A DNA stretch of 64,000 nucleotides from an uncultured Serinicoccus sp. Lineage in GTDB: Bacteria > Actinomycetota > Actinomycetes > Actinomycetales > Dermatophilaceae. The stretch's first letter is position 1; the number at the start of each line of letters is the position of its first letter. Where the stretch lies: the NCBI RefSeq assembly GCF_947487915.1, contig NZ_CANKYH010000012.1, positions 18,211-82,210 of the forward strand, read 5' to 3'. Positions 47,184 through 54,956 of the stretch are shown here, one piece after another. The notes under the pieces are model-generated. The model was not told the DNA's origin. It saw only the letters and a program-made list of their open reading frames with translations, and ran no database searches. A program made the translations under genes and the position numbers.

Positions 47184-48503
47184 ATGGAGCACGACGCGGT
47201 AGCCGCCGCACGTATCCGCCCGACGAAGGAGCAGGTCGAGGACGACCTGCTCAACCTCGACGGCGTCGTCGGCGTGGACATCGGTGAGAAGATCAGCGAC
47301 GGCAAGCCCACCGGGGAGCTGAGCATCGTCGTCTACGTCGAGGCCAAGAAGTCGCCCTCCCGGGTCCCCAAGGGTCAGCAGGTACCGGCCGAGGTGGGGG
47401 GCGTCCCCACCGACGTGCAGGAGCTGGTCATCGAGCTCCAGGGCGGGCCCGGACTCTACGCCGGCGACCCGCTGAGCGACACGAGCAAGCACCCGACGAT
47501 CCGGGGCGGCATCAGCATCGGCCCGGCCCGGCACCAGAACGCGGGGACGGGTGGCGCCCTGGTGCGCGACACGAGCACCGGCGCGGTCAGCCTGCTCACC
47601 AACTTCCACGTGGCCTGCGTGGACACGTCCTGGGCGGCCGGCGAGGCCGTCCTGCAGCCGGGGCGCTTCGACAGCGGTGACCCGACGACCGACCAGGTGG
47701 GCACCCTGACGCGCGGCGTCATCTCCGAGCAGGTGGACGGGGCCGTGGTGCGCCTGGACGCCGACGAGACCTGGGCCGACGAGGTGGTCGACATCGGTGC
47801 CGTCGGCGGCAGCGCGGCCGCGGTGGTCGGCATGGCGGTCCAGAAGCGAGGCCGGACCACCGAGCACACGCACGGGGAGGTGGTGTCGGTGGACGCGACG
47901 GTGACGCTGGACTACGGCGACGGCGTCGGTATGCGGACCCTGCGCCACCAGGTCTCCGTCCGACCGGCCACCGGCGCGCCGCGGTTCTCCGACCGGGGCG
48001 ACTCCGGCTCGGTCGTCATGAACGGGAGCCGCCAGGTGGTCGGGCTGCTCTTCGCCGGTGCCCGGGACGGCAGCCTGACCTTCGCCAACCCGATCGCCTC
48101 GGTGCTCTCCGAGCTCGAGGTCACCCTGAACCCGCCGCGGACGGTGCTGCCGCCGCCGCTGCGCTCGAGGATCACCGTGCTGTGCCCGACGCGCACCGAG
48201 CCCTGGTGCCCGGGGGCGCGGGTCACCAGGCCCTGGCTCGACTGCCCGCCGGTGCTGCGGACCCGCCCGTTCGTCGACTGCCCGCCGATCCGCCTCACGC
48301 GGGTGCCGGACTGCCTGCCGCCGGACAGCCGCCTCTGCCCGCCCCCCGTCAGCCGCGTGTGCGGTGGCTGGCAGAACCCCTACCAGCAGGGCTGGGACGA
48401 GGACCCGACGACCGACGCCTCCTGGTGGGCCGGGTACCACGCCGCCCTCGACCAGGTCGCCCAGGAGCTCGACGAGGCGGAGCAGGACGGGCCGCTCGCA
48501 TGA
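47184..48503 (+). CDS. S1/Nal1-like serine protease with Ser/Thr-Cys-rich C-terminal tail
   Basis: 439 residues from an ATG after GGAGG. Residues 10-85 make an N-terminal alpha/beta module (LLNLDGVVGVDIGEK, GELSIVVYVEAKKS) usual in Nal1-like peptidases. The chymotrypsin-like domain follows: H142 in LLTNFHVAC, D185 in EQVDGAVVRLD, S274 in SDRGDSGSVV. There is no signal peptide. After about residue 320 comes an unusual tail: seven Cys (C334, C342, C354, C366, C377, C385, C393) alternate with Ser/Thr, whereas the first 333 residues hold a single Cys. The last 45 residues are acidic and aromatic. ATGA overlap with the kinase gene; the three downstream genes encode a phospho-elimination/lanthionine-type toolkit, so the tail may be modified. 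Confidence 0.85.
   Translation: MEHDAVAAARIRPTKEQVEDDLLNLDGVVGVDIGEKISDGKPTGELSIVVYVEAKKSPSRVPKGQQVPAEVGGVPTDVQELVIELQGGPGLYAGDPLSDTSKHPTIRGGISIGPARHQNAGTGGALVRDTSTGAVSLLTNFHVACVDTSWAAGEAVLQPGRFDSGDPTTDQVGTLTRGVISEQVDGAVVRLDADETWADEVVDIGAVGGSAAAVVGMAVQKRGRTTEHTHGEVVSVDATVTLDYGDGVGMRTLRHQVSVRPATGAPRFSDRGDSGSVVMNGSRQVVGLLFAGARDGSLTFANPIASVLSELEVTLNPPRTVLPPPLRSRITVLCPTRTEPWCPGARVTRPWLDCPPVLRTRPFVDCPPIRLTRVPDCLPPDSRLCPPPVSRVCGGWQNPYQQGWDEDPTTDASWWAGYHAALDQVAQELDEAEQDGPLA
48165..48362 (+). other. Candidate lanthionine core: seven Ser/Thr-Cys pairs in the S1 protease tail
   Basis: Residues 328-393. Pairs, Ser/Thr first: T331-C334, T338-C342, T348-C354, T360-C366, T372-C377, S382-C385, S390-C393, spacing 3-6. 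Repeats such as TRPWLDCPP and TRPFVDCPP recur with 12-residue period. The order and spacing fit lanthionine or methyllanthionine rings; disulfides or metal binding are alternatives. Confidence 0.5.
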
Positions 48504-49396
48504 GGAGCGCCCCGGCCCTGCTGGCGCAGGCGATCACGCAGGGGGTGGTCGCCTGCGCCGGCGTGCTCGACGGGGAGGTCCGGCTGGTGCCGTGCTCGCG
48601 CAGCAACCTCGTGCACCGCCTCGACGTGGACGGTGTCCCGGTGGCCTTCGGCAAGCAGCAGGGTGAGGCGACGGCGACCGACGGGCTGGCGACGGTGACG
48701 CAGGAGGCGGCGGTGCTCGGGGCGCTGCAGGGTGGGCCGGTGCCGGGGCTGCTGCACGCGGACGAGGAGGCGGTCTGGACCACCGCGGTCCCCGGGGCCC
48801 CGTTGCACGAGACGCTGCCCCGCGACCCGCTCGCCGTGGCGCACGCCCTGGGGCGGACCCTCGCGACCCTGCACCGCCACCCGGTGCCCGCGACGACCGC
48901 CCTCCCACGCGCCACCCGGCCCTGGCCGCTGACCGGGCAGGCCCCGGCGAGCGTGCGCAGCGCGCCACCGGGCTCGGCAGCGGCCCAGCTGGCGGCCCAG
49001 GTGCTCGACGAGGGGGGTGAGGAGTCCCGCGTCGCGCGCGGTGCCGCCCGACGATGGGGCCGGCGACGCCTCGTCCACGGGGACCTCTCCGCCGACAACG
49101 TGCTGGTGTCGTGGGGCACGACCGGTCCGGTCGCCCGCCTCGTCGACCTCGAGGACGGCGGCCTCGGGGAGCCCTCCTGGGACCTGGTGTGCGCCCTCCG
49201 GGTCCTCGACGACTGCCTCGGCCTCGCGGACGTCGAGGCCGCCCGCCGAGCGCTGCTGGACTCCTACGCGGCCGGCTCGGGACCGGGGGTGGAGGACCCC
49301 GCGCTCCGGCTGGTGCACGACGTCATGGCCGACACCCGCAGCGCGCTCAGCGACCTGGTGTCCTGGGGGCACCTCCAGCAGGTGCTCGCCTCATGA
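48500..49396 (+). CDS. APH-like kinase (candidate Ser/Thr peptide kinase)
   Basis: 298 residues, aminoglycoside-phosphotransferase/choline-kinase fold. N-lobe Lys in VPVAFGKQQGEA; catalytic loop LVHGDLSADNVLV with H193, D195 and N200; metal-binding Asp in RLVDLEDGGLGEPSWDLV. Start ATG overlaps the protease stop, end overlaps the HopA1-like gene start (ATGA both). In class V lanthipeptide and thioamitide clusters a kinase of this fold phosphorylates Ser/Thr of the precursor peptide, working with a HopA1-like partner. The same pairing here supports that role. An antibiotic-resistance kinase is the alternative, but the operon context argues against it. Confidence 0.85.
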   Translation: MRSAPALLAQAITQGVVACAGVLDGEVRLVPCSRSNLVHRLDVDGVPVAFGKQQGEATATDGLATVTQEAAVLGALQGGPVPGLLHADEEAVWTTAVPGAPLHETLPRDPLAVAHALGRTLATLHRHPVPATTALPRATRPWPLTGQAPASVRSAPPGSAAAQLAAQVLDEGGEESRVARGAARRWGRRRLVHGDLSADNVLVSWGTTGPVARLVDLEDGGLGEPSWDLVCALRVLDDCLGLADVEAARRALLDSYAAGSGPGVEDPALRLVHDVMADTRSALSDLVSWGHLQQVLAS

Positions 49397-50289
49397 GCAC
49401 CGTCACCCGGGCGCTGCACGACGCGGCGCGGGTCGCCGGCTCCGGACCCGCCCCGGCGGACCCGCGCGAGCTGGCCGGTCGGCTCTACGCGCAGTGGTAT
49501 GCCGCCCCGGCCACGTCGGCGCGGGAGCCGGTCGGGCCGCCGCTGGCCGGGCTGCTGGACGCCCGGCTCCTCGGCGTGGGCGGGTGGCGGGCGGTCACGG
49601 TCCGCCGGCTCGACCCGGGCGGGGGGCTGGTGGTCCGGGACCCCGGTGGCCGCCACCACGCCGTGCTGCCCGGCCGGTGGACCCGTCCGCCGGGATCCGG
49701 GGAGGCCGCACCGACCTCGCTGCCGCCCCGCGAGGGACAGCAGATCCTGGTGCCGCCCGTCGGCGGCCCGGTCCTCGCCGAGTCGTGGTGGCGCACGTGG
49801 TCCACGGAGTGGGTGCATCCCGCGCCCCCCGGGCCGCTGACCCGGATCTACCTCTGCCCCCGGCTGGACCATCTGGTGCACGCGGTGGGTCGGGCGGTCG
49901 AGGCGCTCGTGACGCTGAGCAGCCCGTGGCTGCTCAAGTGCGCTGTGGACGACGAAGCCCTCCGGCGCCCGGACCGGGTCGTCGCCTACGTCCCGGACCC
50001 GGTGGCACCCGCCGCGCTGGCGGTGCTGGAGGACGCGACGCGCGGGTGGCTCGAGCCGCACACGCCACCGCTCACCCAGGTGCACGCCCCCGGTCTCGGC
50101 TGGGCGCAGGACGACGGTGACGGCGCCAGCTTCGGGGAGAACAGGTGCGCGGCCCTGGCCCGGGGCCTGACGGCAGGGCAGCAGGCCGGAGGCCCGCAGG
50201 ACGAGGAGCCGATGGCCCGGCGCGCCCTGCGCGACGCCGGGATCGACGACCGGCACCCGCACCTGCGCAGGGCGGGGCCGGCGTCGTGA
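49393..50289 (+). CDS. HopA1-like protein (candidate phospho-Ser/Thr lyase)
   Basis: 298 residues. Matches the HopA1 effector-like family: ELAGRLYAQWYAAPA near the N-terminus, GPLTRIYLCPRLDHLVHAVGRAVEAL in the middle, VVAYVPDP, and the C-terminal block PPLTQVHAPGLGWAQDDG then ASFGENRCAALARGL, which is the strongest signature. HopA1-like proteins in class V lanthipeptide and thioamitide pathways are proposed to eliminate phosphate from phospho-Ser/Thr to give Dha/Dhb; they share the fold of phosphothreonine lyases. Coupled by 4-bp overlaps to kinase and LanC-like genes. Confidence 0.8.
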   Translation: MSTVTRALHDAARVAGSGPAPADPRELAGRLYAQWYAAPATSAREPVGPPLAGLLDARLLGVGGWRAVTVRRLDPGGGLVVRDPGGRHHAVLPGRWTRPPGSGEAAPTSLPPREGQQILVPPVGGPVLAESWWRTWSTEWVHPAPPGPLTRIYLCPRLDHLVHAVGRAVEALVTLSSPWLLKCAVDDEALRRPDRVVAYVPDPVAPAALAVLEDATRGWLEPHTPPLTQVHAPGLGWAQDDGDGASFGENRCAALARGLTAGQQAGGPQDEEPMARRALRDAGIDDRHPHLRRAGPAS

Positions 50290-51569
50290 GCCCGCGGCAG
50301 ACGAGCACGCACCGCGGCGGGGACGGGGCCGCCGTCGACACCGGCGCGCGGGAGGGCGTGGAGACGCTGGCGCGGGCGGCGACGCAGGCGGTCGTGGGCG
50401 CCGCGCTGCACGACGGCGGGCGGGTCGGCTGGGTGACCTGGTCGCGCACCGACGCCGTCACCACCGCCCTGCACGTCGCGGGACCTGAGGTCTACGACGG
50501 TGACGCCGGCGTCGCCTGGGCCCTGGGCCTGCTGGCGCCGCTCCACCCCCGCCCGGAGGAGGCGCTCGCCCTGGCCCGGGCCGCCGTTCCCGCTCGTGCG
50601 CCGGGGGCGGCCGGCCTGCTGGACGGCGCGGCCGGGGTGGCCCTGGTGCGAGCCGCCCTCACCGGGGCGCCGGCCACCGCCCCCGCGCCCGGGTCCCTCA
50701 CCGGCTGCAGCGACCACCTCGACGGGTTGTCCGGGCTGCTGCTCGCGACGCTGAGCCTCGGGGCGCCACCCCGGGAGAGCGCCGCCGTCGGACGCGCGCT
50801 GCTCGACTGCGGTCGGGCCGACGGGGAGGGATGGTGCCATCCGGGACCGCCGGACGAGCACGGAGCGGCTGCCACGCCGCTCACCGGCCTGGCGCACGGC
50901 AGCAGCGGCGTCCTGCTCGCCCTCGGTCACTGGCTGGCGAGCGATCCGGCTCCTCCCCTCGCGAGGGCGGCGCGCGAGCGGTTCCTGCGGACCTGGCTCT
51001 GGGAGAGCGCCTGGGTCGACCGGGTGCTGGGCTGGCCGGACCTGCGGGACGAGCCCCCGGCCTACCCCGTCCTGTGGTGCCACGGCGCCGCCGGGGTGAC
51101 CGCCGTCCGCCTGGAGCTCGGCCGGCTGGCCGACGCGGGCGTCGACCTCGGGGTGCCCGCGACCGCGCTGCGCAGCCAGGCGGACGCGGGGGTGCTGCTG
51201 TGCCGCGAGCAGGTGGAGCTGAGCGCCGAGGCGGCCCGACGGCAGCTGGCGGACACCGGGCCGGCGTCGGTCCGGGTCGACCCCCACGACGCCGGTCTCA
51301 CGCTGTGCCACGGCCTGGGGGGCCCGTTGGACGTCCTGGCCTCGGCGGCCGCGGACGGCGACGCCGAGCACCTGGAGGCGACCCGCACGGCGGTGCTGCA
51401 GGTGGCCGGGCTGCTCGGCGAGGACCCGCACCTGTGGCCGACGGGTCAGCGGACTCGCGGGGGTTACGGGCTGTTCCAGGGTCTGTCGGGGACGGCGCTC
51501 GTCCTGGCCCGGCTGGCGCGTCCCGAGCTCGGGCTGCCCTCGCCGGGGCTGTTCGGCGTCCCGGTCTGA
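50286..51569 (+). CDS. LanC-like cyclase
   Basis: 427 residues. LanC-type alpha/alpha toroid with the repeated G-x-x-G turns: YDGDAGVAW, GLLDGAAGVAL, DHLDGLSGLLL, TGLAHGSSGVLL, and GLFQGLSGTALVLARL at the end. Zinc ligands are present: C265 in LWCHGAAGV, C341 and H342 in LCHGLGG; H204 in GLAHGSSG corresponds to the catalytic His of NisC. LanC enzymes add Cys thiols to Dha/Dhb to form lanthionine. GTG start overlaps the HopA1-like stop. It is last in the operon; 42 bp separate it from the convergent ndk gene. This retains all catalytic residues, unlike many degenerate LanC-like proteins. Confidence 0.85.
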   Translation: MSPRQTSTHRGGDGAAVDTGAREGVETLARAATQAVVGAALHDGGRVGWVTWSRTDAVTTALHVAGPEVYDGDAGVAWALGLLAPLHPRPEEALALARAAVPARAPGAAGLLDGAAGVALVRAALTGAPATAPAPGSLTGCSDHLDGLSGLLLATLSLGAPPRESAAVGRALLDCGRADGEGWCHPGPPDEHGAAATPLTGLAHGSSGVLLALGHWLASDPAPPLARAARERFLRTWLWESAWVDRVLGWPDLRDEPPAYPVLWCHGAAGVTAVRLELGRLADAGVDLGVPATALRSQADAGVLLCREQVELSAEAARRQLADTGPASVRVDPHDAGLTLCHGLGGPLDVLASAAADGDAEHLEATRTAVLQVAGLLGEDPHLWPTGQRTRGGYGLFQGLSGTALVLARLARPELGLPSPGLFGVPV

Positions 51570-51611
51570 GCGATCACTGGTGGACGGTTGGGTGAGACAG
51601 GAGTAGGTCTC

Positions 51612-52061
51612 TCAGCCCTGGGCCGGGAACCAGATGGCGATCTCGCGGTCTGCGGACTCGGGGCTGTCCGAGCCGTGGACGATGTTCTGCTGGACCGTGA
51701 GCCCCCAGTCGCGACCGTGGTCGCCGCGGATGGTGCCCGGGGCCGCGGCGGTCGGGTCGGTCGCCCCCGCGAGGGACCGGAAGCCGGGGATGCAGCCGTG
51801 GCCCTCGATGACGGCGGCGGTCACCGGCCCGGAGGACATGAACTCCAGCAGCGGCTCGTAGAACGGCTTGCCCTCGTGCTCGGCGTAGTGCGCCTCGAGC
51901 TGCTCGCGCGAGGGGGTGACCACCGCCAGCGCCGCCAGGGTGTAGCCCTTGGCCTCGATGCGGCGCAGCACCTCCCCGGTCAGCCCGCGGCGGTAGCCGT
52001 CCGGCTTGACGAGGACGAGGGAGCGTTCGGTCCGGGGGGCGCTGGTGTCGGTCACGGGCAC
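51612..52061 (-). CDS. ndk: Nucleoside diphosphate kinase
   Basis: 149 residues using the GTG at 52061; a second GTG at 52055 would also serve. Transfers gamma-phosphate between nucleotides through a phosphohistidine. TERSLVLVKPDGYRRGLTGEVLRRIEAKGY, GTIRGDHG and QNIVHGSDSPESADREIAIWF with the active-site His are conserved. In actinobacteria it belongs to the folC-DUF4233-ndk neighbourhood, here interrupted by uppP. Convergent with the LanC-like gene. Confidence 0.97.
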   Translation of the reverse strand: MPVTDTSAPRTERSLVLVKPDGYRRGLTGEVLRRIEAKGYTLAALAVVTPSREQLEAHYAEHEGKPFYEPLLEFMSSGPVTAAVIEGHGCIPGFRSLAGATDPTAAAPGTIRGDHGRDWGLTVQQNIVHGSDSPESADREIAIWFPAQG

Positions 52062-52091
52062 CAGGGTATGCCGTGCCGCCCGCCCCGCGGG

Positions 52092-52922
52092 TCAGGGCTG
52101 CAGGACTCCGGCGCCGAGCAGCCCGAAGAGCACGAGCGCCAGGACGATGCGGTAGACCATGAACGGCGTGAAGGTGTGGGTGGTGATGTAGCGCATGAAC
52201 CAGGCGATGACGGCATACCCCACGAGGAACGCGAGCACGGTGGCCACCGCGATCGGGCCCCAGCCGGTGCCGGAGCCGATGGCGTCGCCGGTGGCCACCT
52301 TGACCAGCTGCAACCCGCCCGAGGCCAGGACCGCCGGGATGGCCAGGAGGAAGGAGTAACGGGCGGCCGCCTCCCGGGTGAAGCCCATGAAGAGACCGCC
52401 GGCGATGGTGCCGCCGCTGCGCGAGACGCCCGGCACGAGGGCCAGCGCCTGCCACAGCCCGAAGCCGAGGCCCTGGCGCCAGGTCAGCTCGGTGAGCTCG
52501 CGCTCCTGGCGTCCGACGCGCTCGGCGGCCAGGATGACCAGCGCGAAGACCAGGAGCATGGTGGCGGTGAGCCACAGGCTGCGCAGGTCGGTCTCGATCC
52601 AGTCCTGCAGGAGCAGCCCGAGGATGCCGATGGGCAGGGTGCCCAGGATGACCCACCAGCCGAGCACCGCGTCCGGGTCGGTGCGCGGGATGCGGCCGGC
52701 CAGCGAGGCGAACCACGCCCGGACGATCCGCACGATGTCGCGCCAGAAGTAGAGCAGGACAGCGGCCTCGGTGCCGAGCTGCGTGATGGCGGTGAAGGCG
52801 GCGCCCGGGTCCTCCTGCCCGAGGAGCCGACCGACGATCGAGACGTGCGCGCTGGAGGAGATCGGCAGGAACTCGGTGAGCCCCTGCACGATGCCCAGGA
52901 CGACGGCGCTGAACAGGTCCAC
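52092..52922 (-). CDS. uppP: Undecaprenyl-diphosphatase
   Basis: 276 residues from a GTG at 52922. Recycles undecaprenyl pyrophosphate for cell-wall synthesis; eight membrane segments expected. Motifs: VQGLTEFLPISSSAHVSI with the glutamate-rich consensus and ALVPGVSRSGGTIAGGL (PGxSRSG). C-terminal segment is normal. The gene lies 2 bp after the DUF4233 stop and 30 bp before ndk, in one transcription unit with them. Confidence 0.95.
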   Translation of the reverse strand: MDLFSAVVLGIVQGLTEFLPISSSAHVSIVGRLLGQEDPGAAFTAITQLGTEAAVLLYFWRDIVRIVRAWFASLAGRIPRTDPDAVLGWWVILGTLPIGILGLLLQDWIETDLRSLWLTATMLLVFALVILAAERVGRQERELTELTWRQGLGFGLWQALALVPGVSRSGGTIAGGLFMGFTREAAARYSFLLAIPAVLASGGLQLVKVATGDAIGSGTGWGPIAVATVLAFLVGYAVIAWFMRYITTHTFTPFMVYRIVLALVLFGLLGAGVLQP

Positions 52923-52924
52923 GG

Positions 52925-53326
52925 TCAGCTCCCCCCCTGCTCCTGCTCGTGCTGGCGCTCCTGCTCCGCCCGCTGCGCGGTCAGCCGGTCCATCCGGACG
53001 CCCTGCGTCAGGCACAGCCACCAGAGGAAGCCGAAGAGCCCGGCCACCACGAACATCGCCGGGAGCACGATCCCGGCGGCCAGGGTGAGGAACTGGGCGA
53101 CCCAGCCGAGCAGGATCCCCCGGCGGCCTCGCAGCGCGCCCGCCGCCACCAGGCAGAGCGCGGCCAGAGCCAGCCCGCCCCAGAGGAACGCGCCCGCCCG
53201 GGGGTCGCCGGTGGTCTGCCCCAGCCGCCAGGCGACGAGGGCACCGAGGAAGACCGACAGGGCCTGGGCGATCAGCGTCGTGGCGCACAGACGTCGGGTG
53301 AGGGTGCCGGGAGTCACGCCCCTCAT
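52925..53326 (-). CDS. DUF4233 membrane protein
   Basis: 133 residues, four membrane segments, starting MRGVTPGTLTRRLCATTLIAQALSVFLGALVAWRL, the family signature. DUF4233 genes lie between folC and ndk in many actinobacteria; their function is unknown. The C-terminus is a soluble tail rich in Gln/Glu (AQRAEQERQHEQEQGGS). Here folC is separated from it by the DUF3105-DUF305-cupin block, which reads in the opposite direction and probably was inserted. Confidence 0.88.
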   Translation of the reverse strand: MRGVTPGTLTRRLCATTLIAQALSVFLGALVAWRLGQTTGDPRAGAFLWGGLALAALCLVAAGALRGRRGILLGWVAQFLTLAAGIVLPAMFVVAGLFGFLWWLCLTQGVRMDRLTAQRAEQERQHEQEQGGS

Positions 53327-53341
53327 CCTCCCAGACCCCGC

Positions 53342-53357
53342 CTGAGAGGCCTCTCAG
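53342..53357. promoter_or_regulatory. 16-bp palindrome CTGAGAGGCCTCTCAG
   Basis: Perfect palindrome in the 99-bp gap between divergent DUF4233 and DUF3105 genes, 16 bp from the DUF4233 start. An operator is likelier than a terminator because both genes read away from it. Confidence 0.4.
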
Positions 53358-53425
53358 CAACCCGCCAGCACCACGGCATACCCTGAGGTCGACACCACGG
53401 CCCGTCGCAGACCAGGAGCGCCCTG

Positions 53426-54058
53426 ATGCCCCGACCCGACCGCACCCCCGCGGCCTCCGACCGCGCCGCCAAGGCGGCCAAGATCCAGAAGGCCGGCGCC
53501 GCCGCCGACCGGCGCCGAGGCGTCCTCATCTGGGGCTCGGCCGTCGCCGTCGTGGTCCTCATCGTCGGCGCCGTCGTCTTCGCCGTCGTGCGGGACTCCC
53601 CCGCCTTCGTCGACCTGGCCGGCGTGGAGGACTTCGAGAACACCGCGGCGGACCACCGCAACGAGCAGATCGACTACGACTCGGCCGTGCCGCCCGGCGG
53701 CCCGCACCACCCGGCCTGGTGGGACTGCGGGGTCTACGCGGAGGAGGTGCCGACCGAGCACGCGGTGCACTCCCTGGAGCACGGTGCGGTCTGGCTGACC
53801 TACCAGCCCGACCTGCCGGCGGACCAGGTCGAGGTGCTCGCGGGTCTCGGCGACGAGGAGTACATGCTCGTGAGCCCGGTCGCCGACCAGGAGTCGCCGG
53901 TCATGGCGACGTCGTGGAACCACCAGCTGGAGCTGGACACCGCGGACGAGAGGACCCTGCAGGCCTTCATCCGCGAGTACCGACAGGCGCCGGACACCCC
54001 CGAGCTCGGTGCGGCGTGCACGGGCGGGACGGTGACCGACCTGGTGGCGCGTCAGTGA
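53426..54058 (+). CDS. DUF3105 membrane-anchored protein
   Basis: 210 residues. Short basic cytoplasmic segment with AKIQKAGAAADRRRG, one membrane anchor (VLIWGSAVAVVVLIVGAVVFAVV), and an outside DUF3105 domain with GGPHHPAWWDCGVYAEEVPTEHAVHSLEHGAVWLTYQPDL. The HH, C and EH residues are conserved and look like metal ligands. Function unknown. Coupled to the DUF305 gene by a GTGA overlap, a pairing seen widely in actinobacteria. Confidence 0.88.
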   Translation: MPRPDRTPAASDRAAKAAKIQKAGAAADRRRGVLIWGSAVAVVVLIVGAVVFAVVRDSPAFVDLAGVEDFENTAADHRNEQIDYDSAVPPGGPHHPAWWDCGVYAEEVPTEHAVHSLEHGAVWLTYQPDLPADQVEVLAGLGDEEYMLVSPVADQESPVMATSWNHQLELDTADERTLQAFIREYRQAPDTPELGAACTGGTVTDLVARQ

Positions 54059-54849
54059 GCGACCCCGTCGTCGAGCAGGAGGACCCGCCGGTCGCCGGCG
54101 CCCGACCCCGGGACCGCTGGCGTACCTTCGGCGCTCCCGCTCTCGCGGCGGTGACCGTCCTCGCGCTGTGCCTCGGGGCCCTCGTGGGGTGGCTGGCCTT
54201 CGGTGAGCGGACCCCGCCCGACGACGGCGCCGACGCCGGCTTCGCCCGGGACATGAGCGAGCACCACGCCCAGGCGGTCCAGATGTCGCAGCTGGTGATG
54301 CAGCGCACGGAGGACGAGGACGTGCGCCGGCTGGCGGTCGACATCAGCAACAACCAGGGCTACGAGCGCGGGATGATGGGGACCTGGCTGGACGACTGGG
54401 GACTCCCGCGGGCGCGCGGCGAGGAGCGGATGGCCTGGATGTCCATGGAGGACATGGCGGGGCATGAGGGCATGCAGGACATGGAGGACCTGCCGGAGGG
54501 GGTGCCCATGCCCGGTATGGCCTCCCCCACCGAGATCCAGGAGCTCACCGACGCCTCGGGGCAGGAGGCCGAGGTGCTCTTCCTCCAGCTCATGACGACC
54601 CACCACATCTCCGGGGTGGAGATGGCCGAGGCCGCCGTCGCGCAGGCCACCCAGCCCGAGGTCCTGCTCGCCGCGCAGAAGATGGTGGACGCCCAGCAGG
54701 GCGAGATCATCCTCATGCGCGACATGCTCGCCGAGCGGGACGCCACGCCCCGCGAGGACGTCGAGGCCTGGCTCGCGGCGCAGGAGGCGGCGGCGGCCGA
54801 GGACGCCCCCGCGCCGGACCCGGGCTCCGGCGGGCACGGCGACCACTGA
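54055..54849 (+). CDS. DUF305 protein with Met/His-rich segment
   Basis: 264 residues from a GTG overlapping the DUF3105 stop. One membrane anchor (about 25-50) and an outside ferritin-like DUF305 domain: FARDMSEHHAQAVQMSQLVMQRTED and a second FLQLMTTHHISGVEMAEAAVAQ. Between the two lies MSMEDMAGHEGMQDMEDLPEGVPMPGM, where Met, His and Asp/Glu are frequent enough to suggest metal, for example copper, binding. Ends in PGSGGHGDH. Probably works with DUF3105 at the cell surface; substrate unproven. Confidence 0.88.
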   Translation: MSDPVVEQEDPPVAGARPRDRWRTFGAPALAAVTVLALCLGALVGWLAFGERTPPDDGADAGFARDMSEHHAQAVQMSQLVMQRTEDEDVRRLAVDISNNQGYERGMMGTWLDDWGLPRARGEERMAWMSMEDMAGHEGMQDMEDLPEGVPMPGMASPTEIQELTDASGQEAEVLFLQLMTTHHISGVEMAEAAVAQATQPEVLLAAQKMVDAQQGEIILMRDMLAERDATPREDVEAWLAAQEAAAAEDAPAPDPGSGGHGDH

Positions 54850-54956
54850 GACCGGCGGCTCGGCGCGGTTGCGGTTGCGGGGCGCCGGGCCACGAAGGAT
54901 GCTCGTGACGGGGCCGCGGTCCACGCGGCCCGACCCACGACTGAAGGGTGGACGCG

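Noticed and set aside
48165..48362. Cys-rich protease tail considered as a zinc-ribbon or disulfide domain
   Set aside because: No C-x2-C pairs typical of zinc ribbons, and the protein seems cytoplasmic; not excluded, but less consistent than the Ser/Thr-Cys alternation beside lanthionine-type enzymes.
48500..49396. Kinase considered as an aminoglycoside resistance gene
   Set aside because: Fold is APH-like, but the 4-bp overlaps with HopA1-like and LanC-like genes point to peptide modification instead.
47184..51569. Search for a small separate lanthipeptide precursor near the modification genes
   Set aside because: All gaps in the operon are overlaps, and the 42-bp gap after the LanC-like gene and the 170-bp promoter region hold no short Cys/Ser/Thr-rich frame with a ribosome site.
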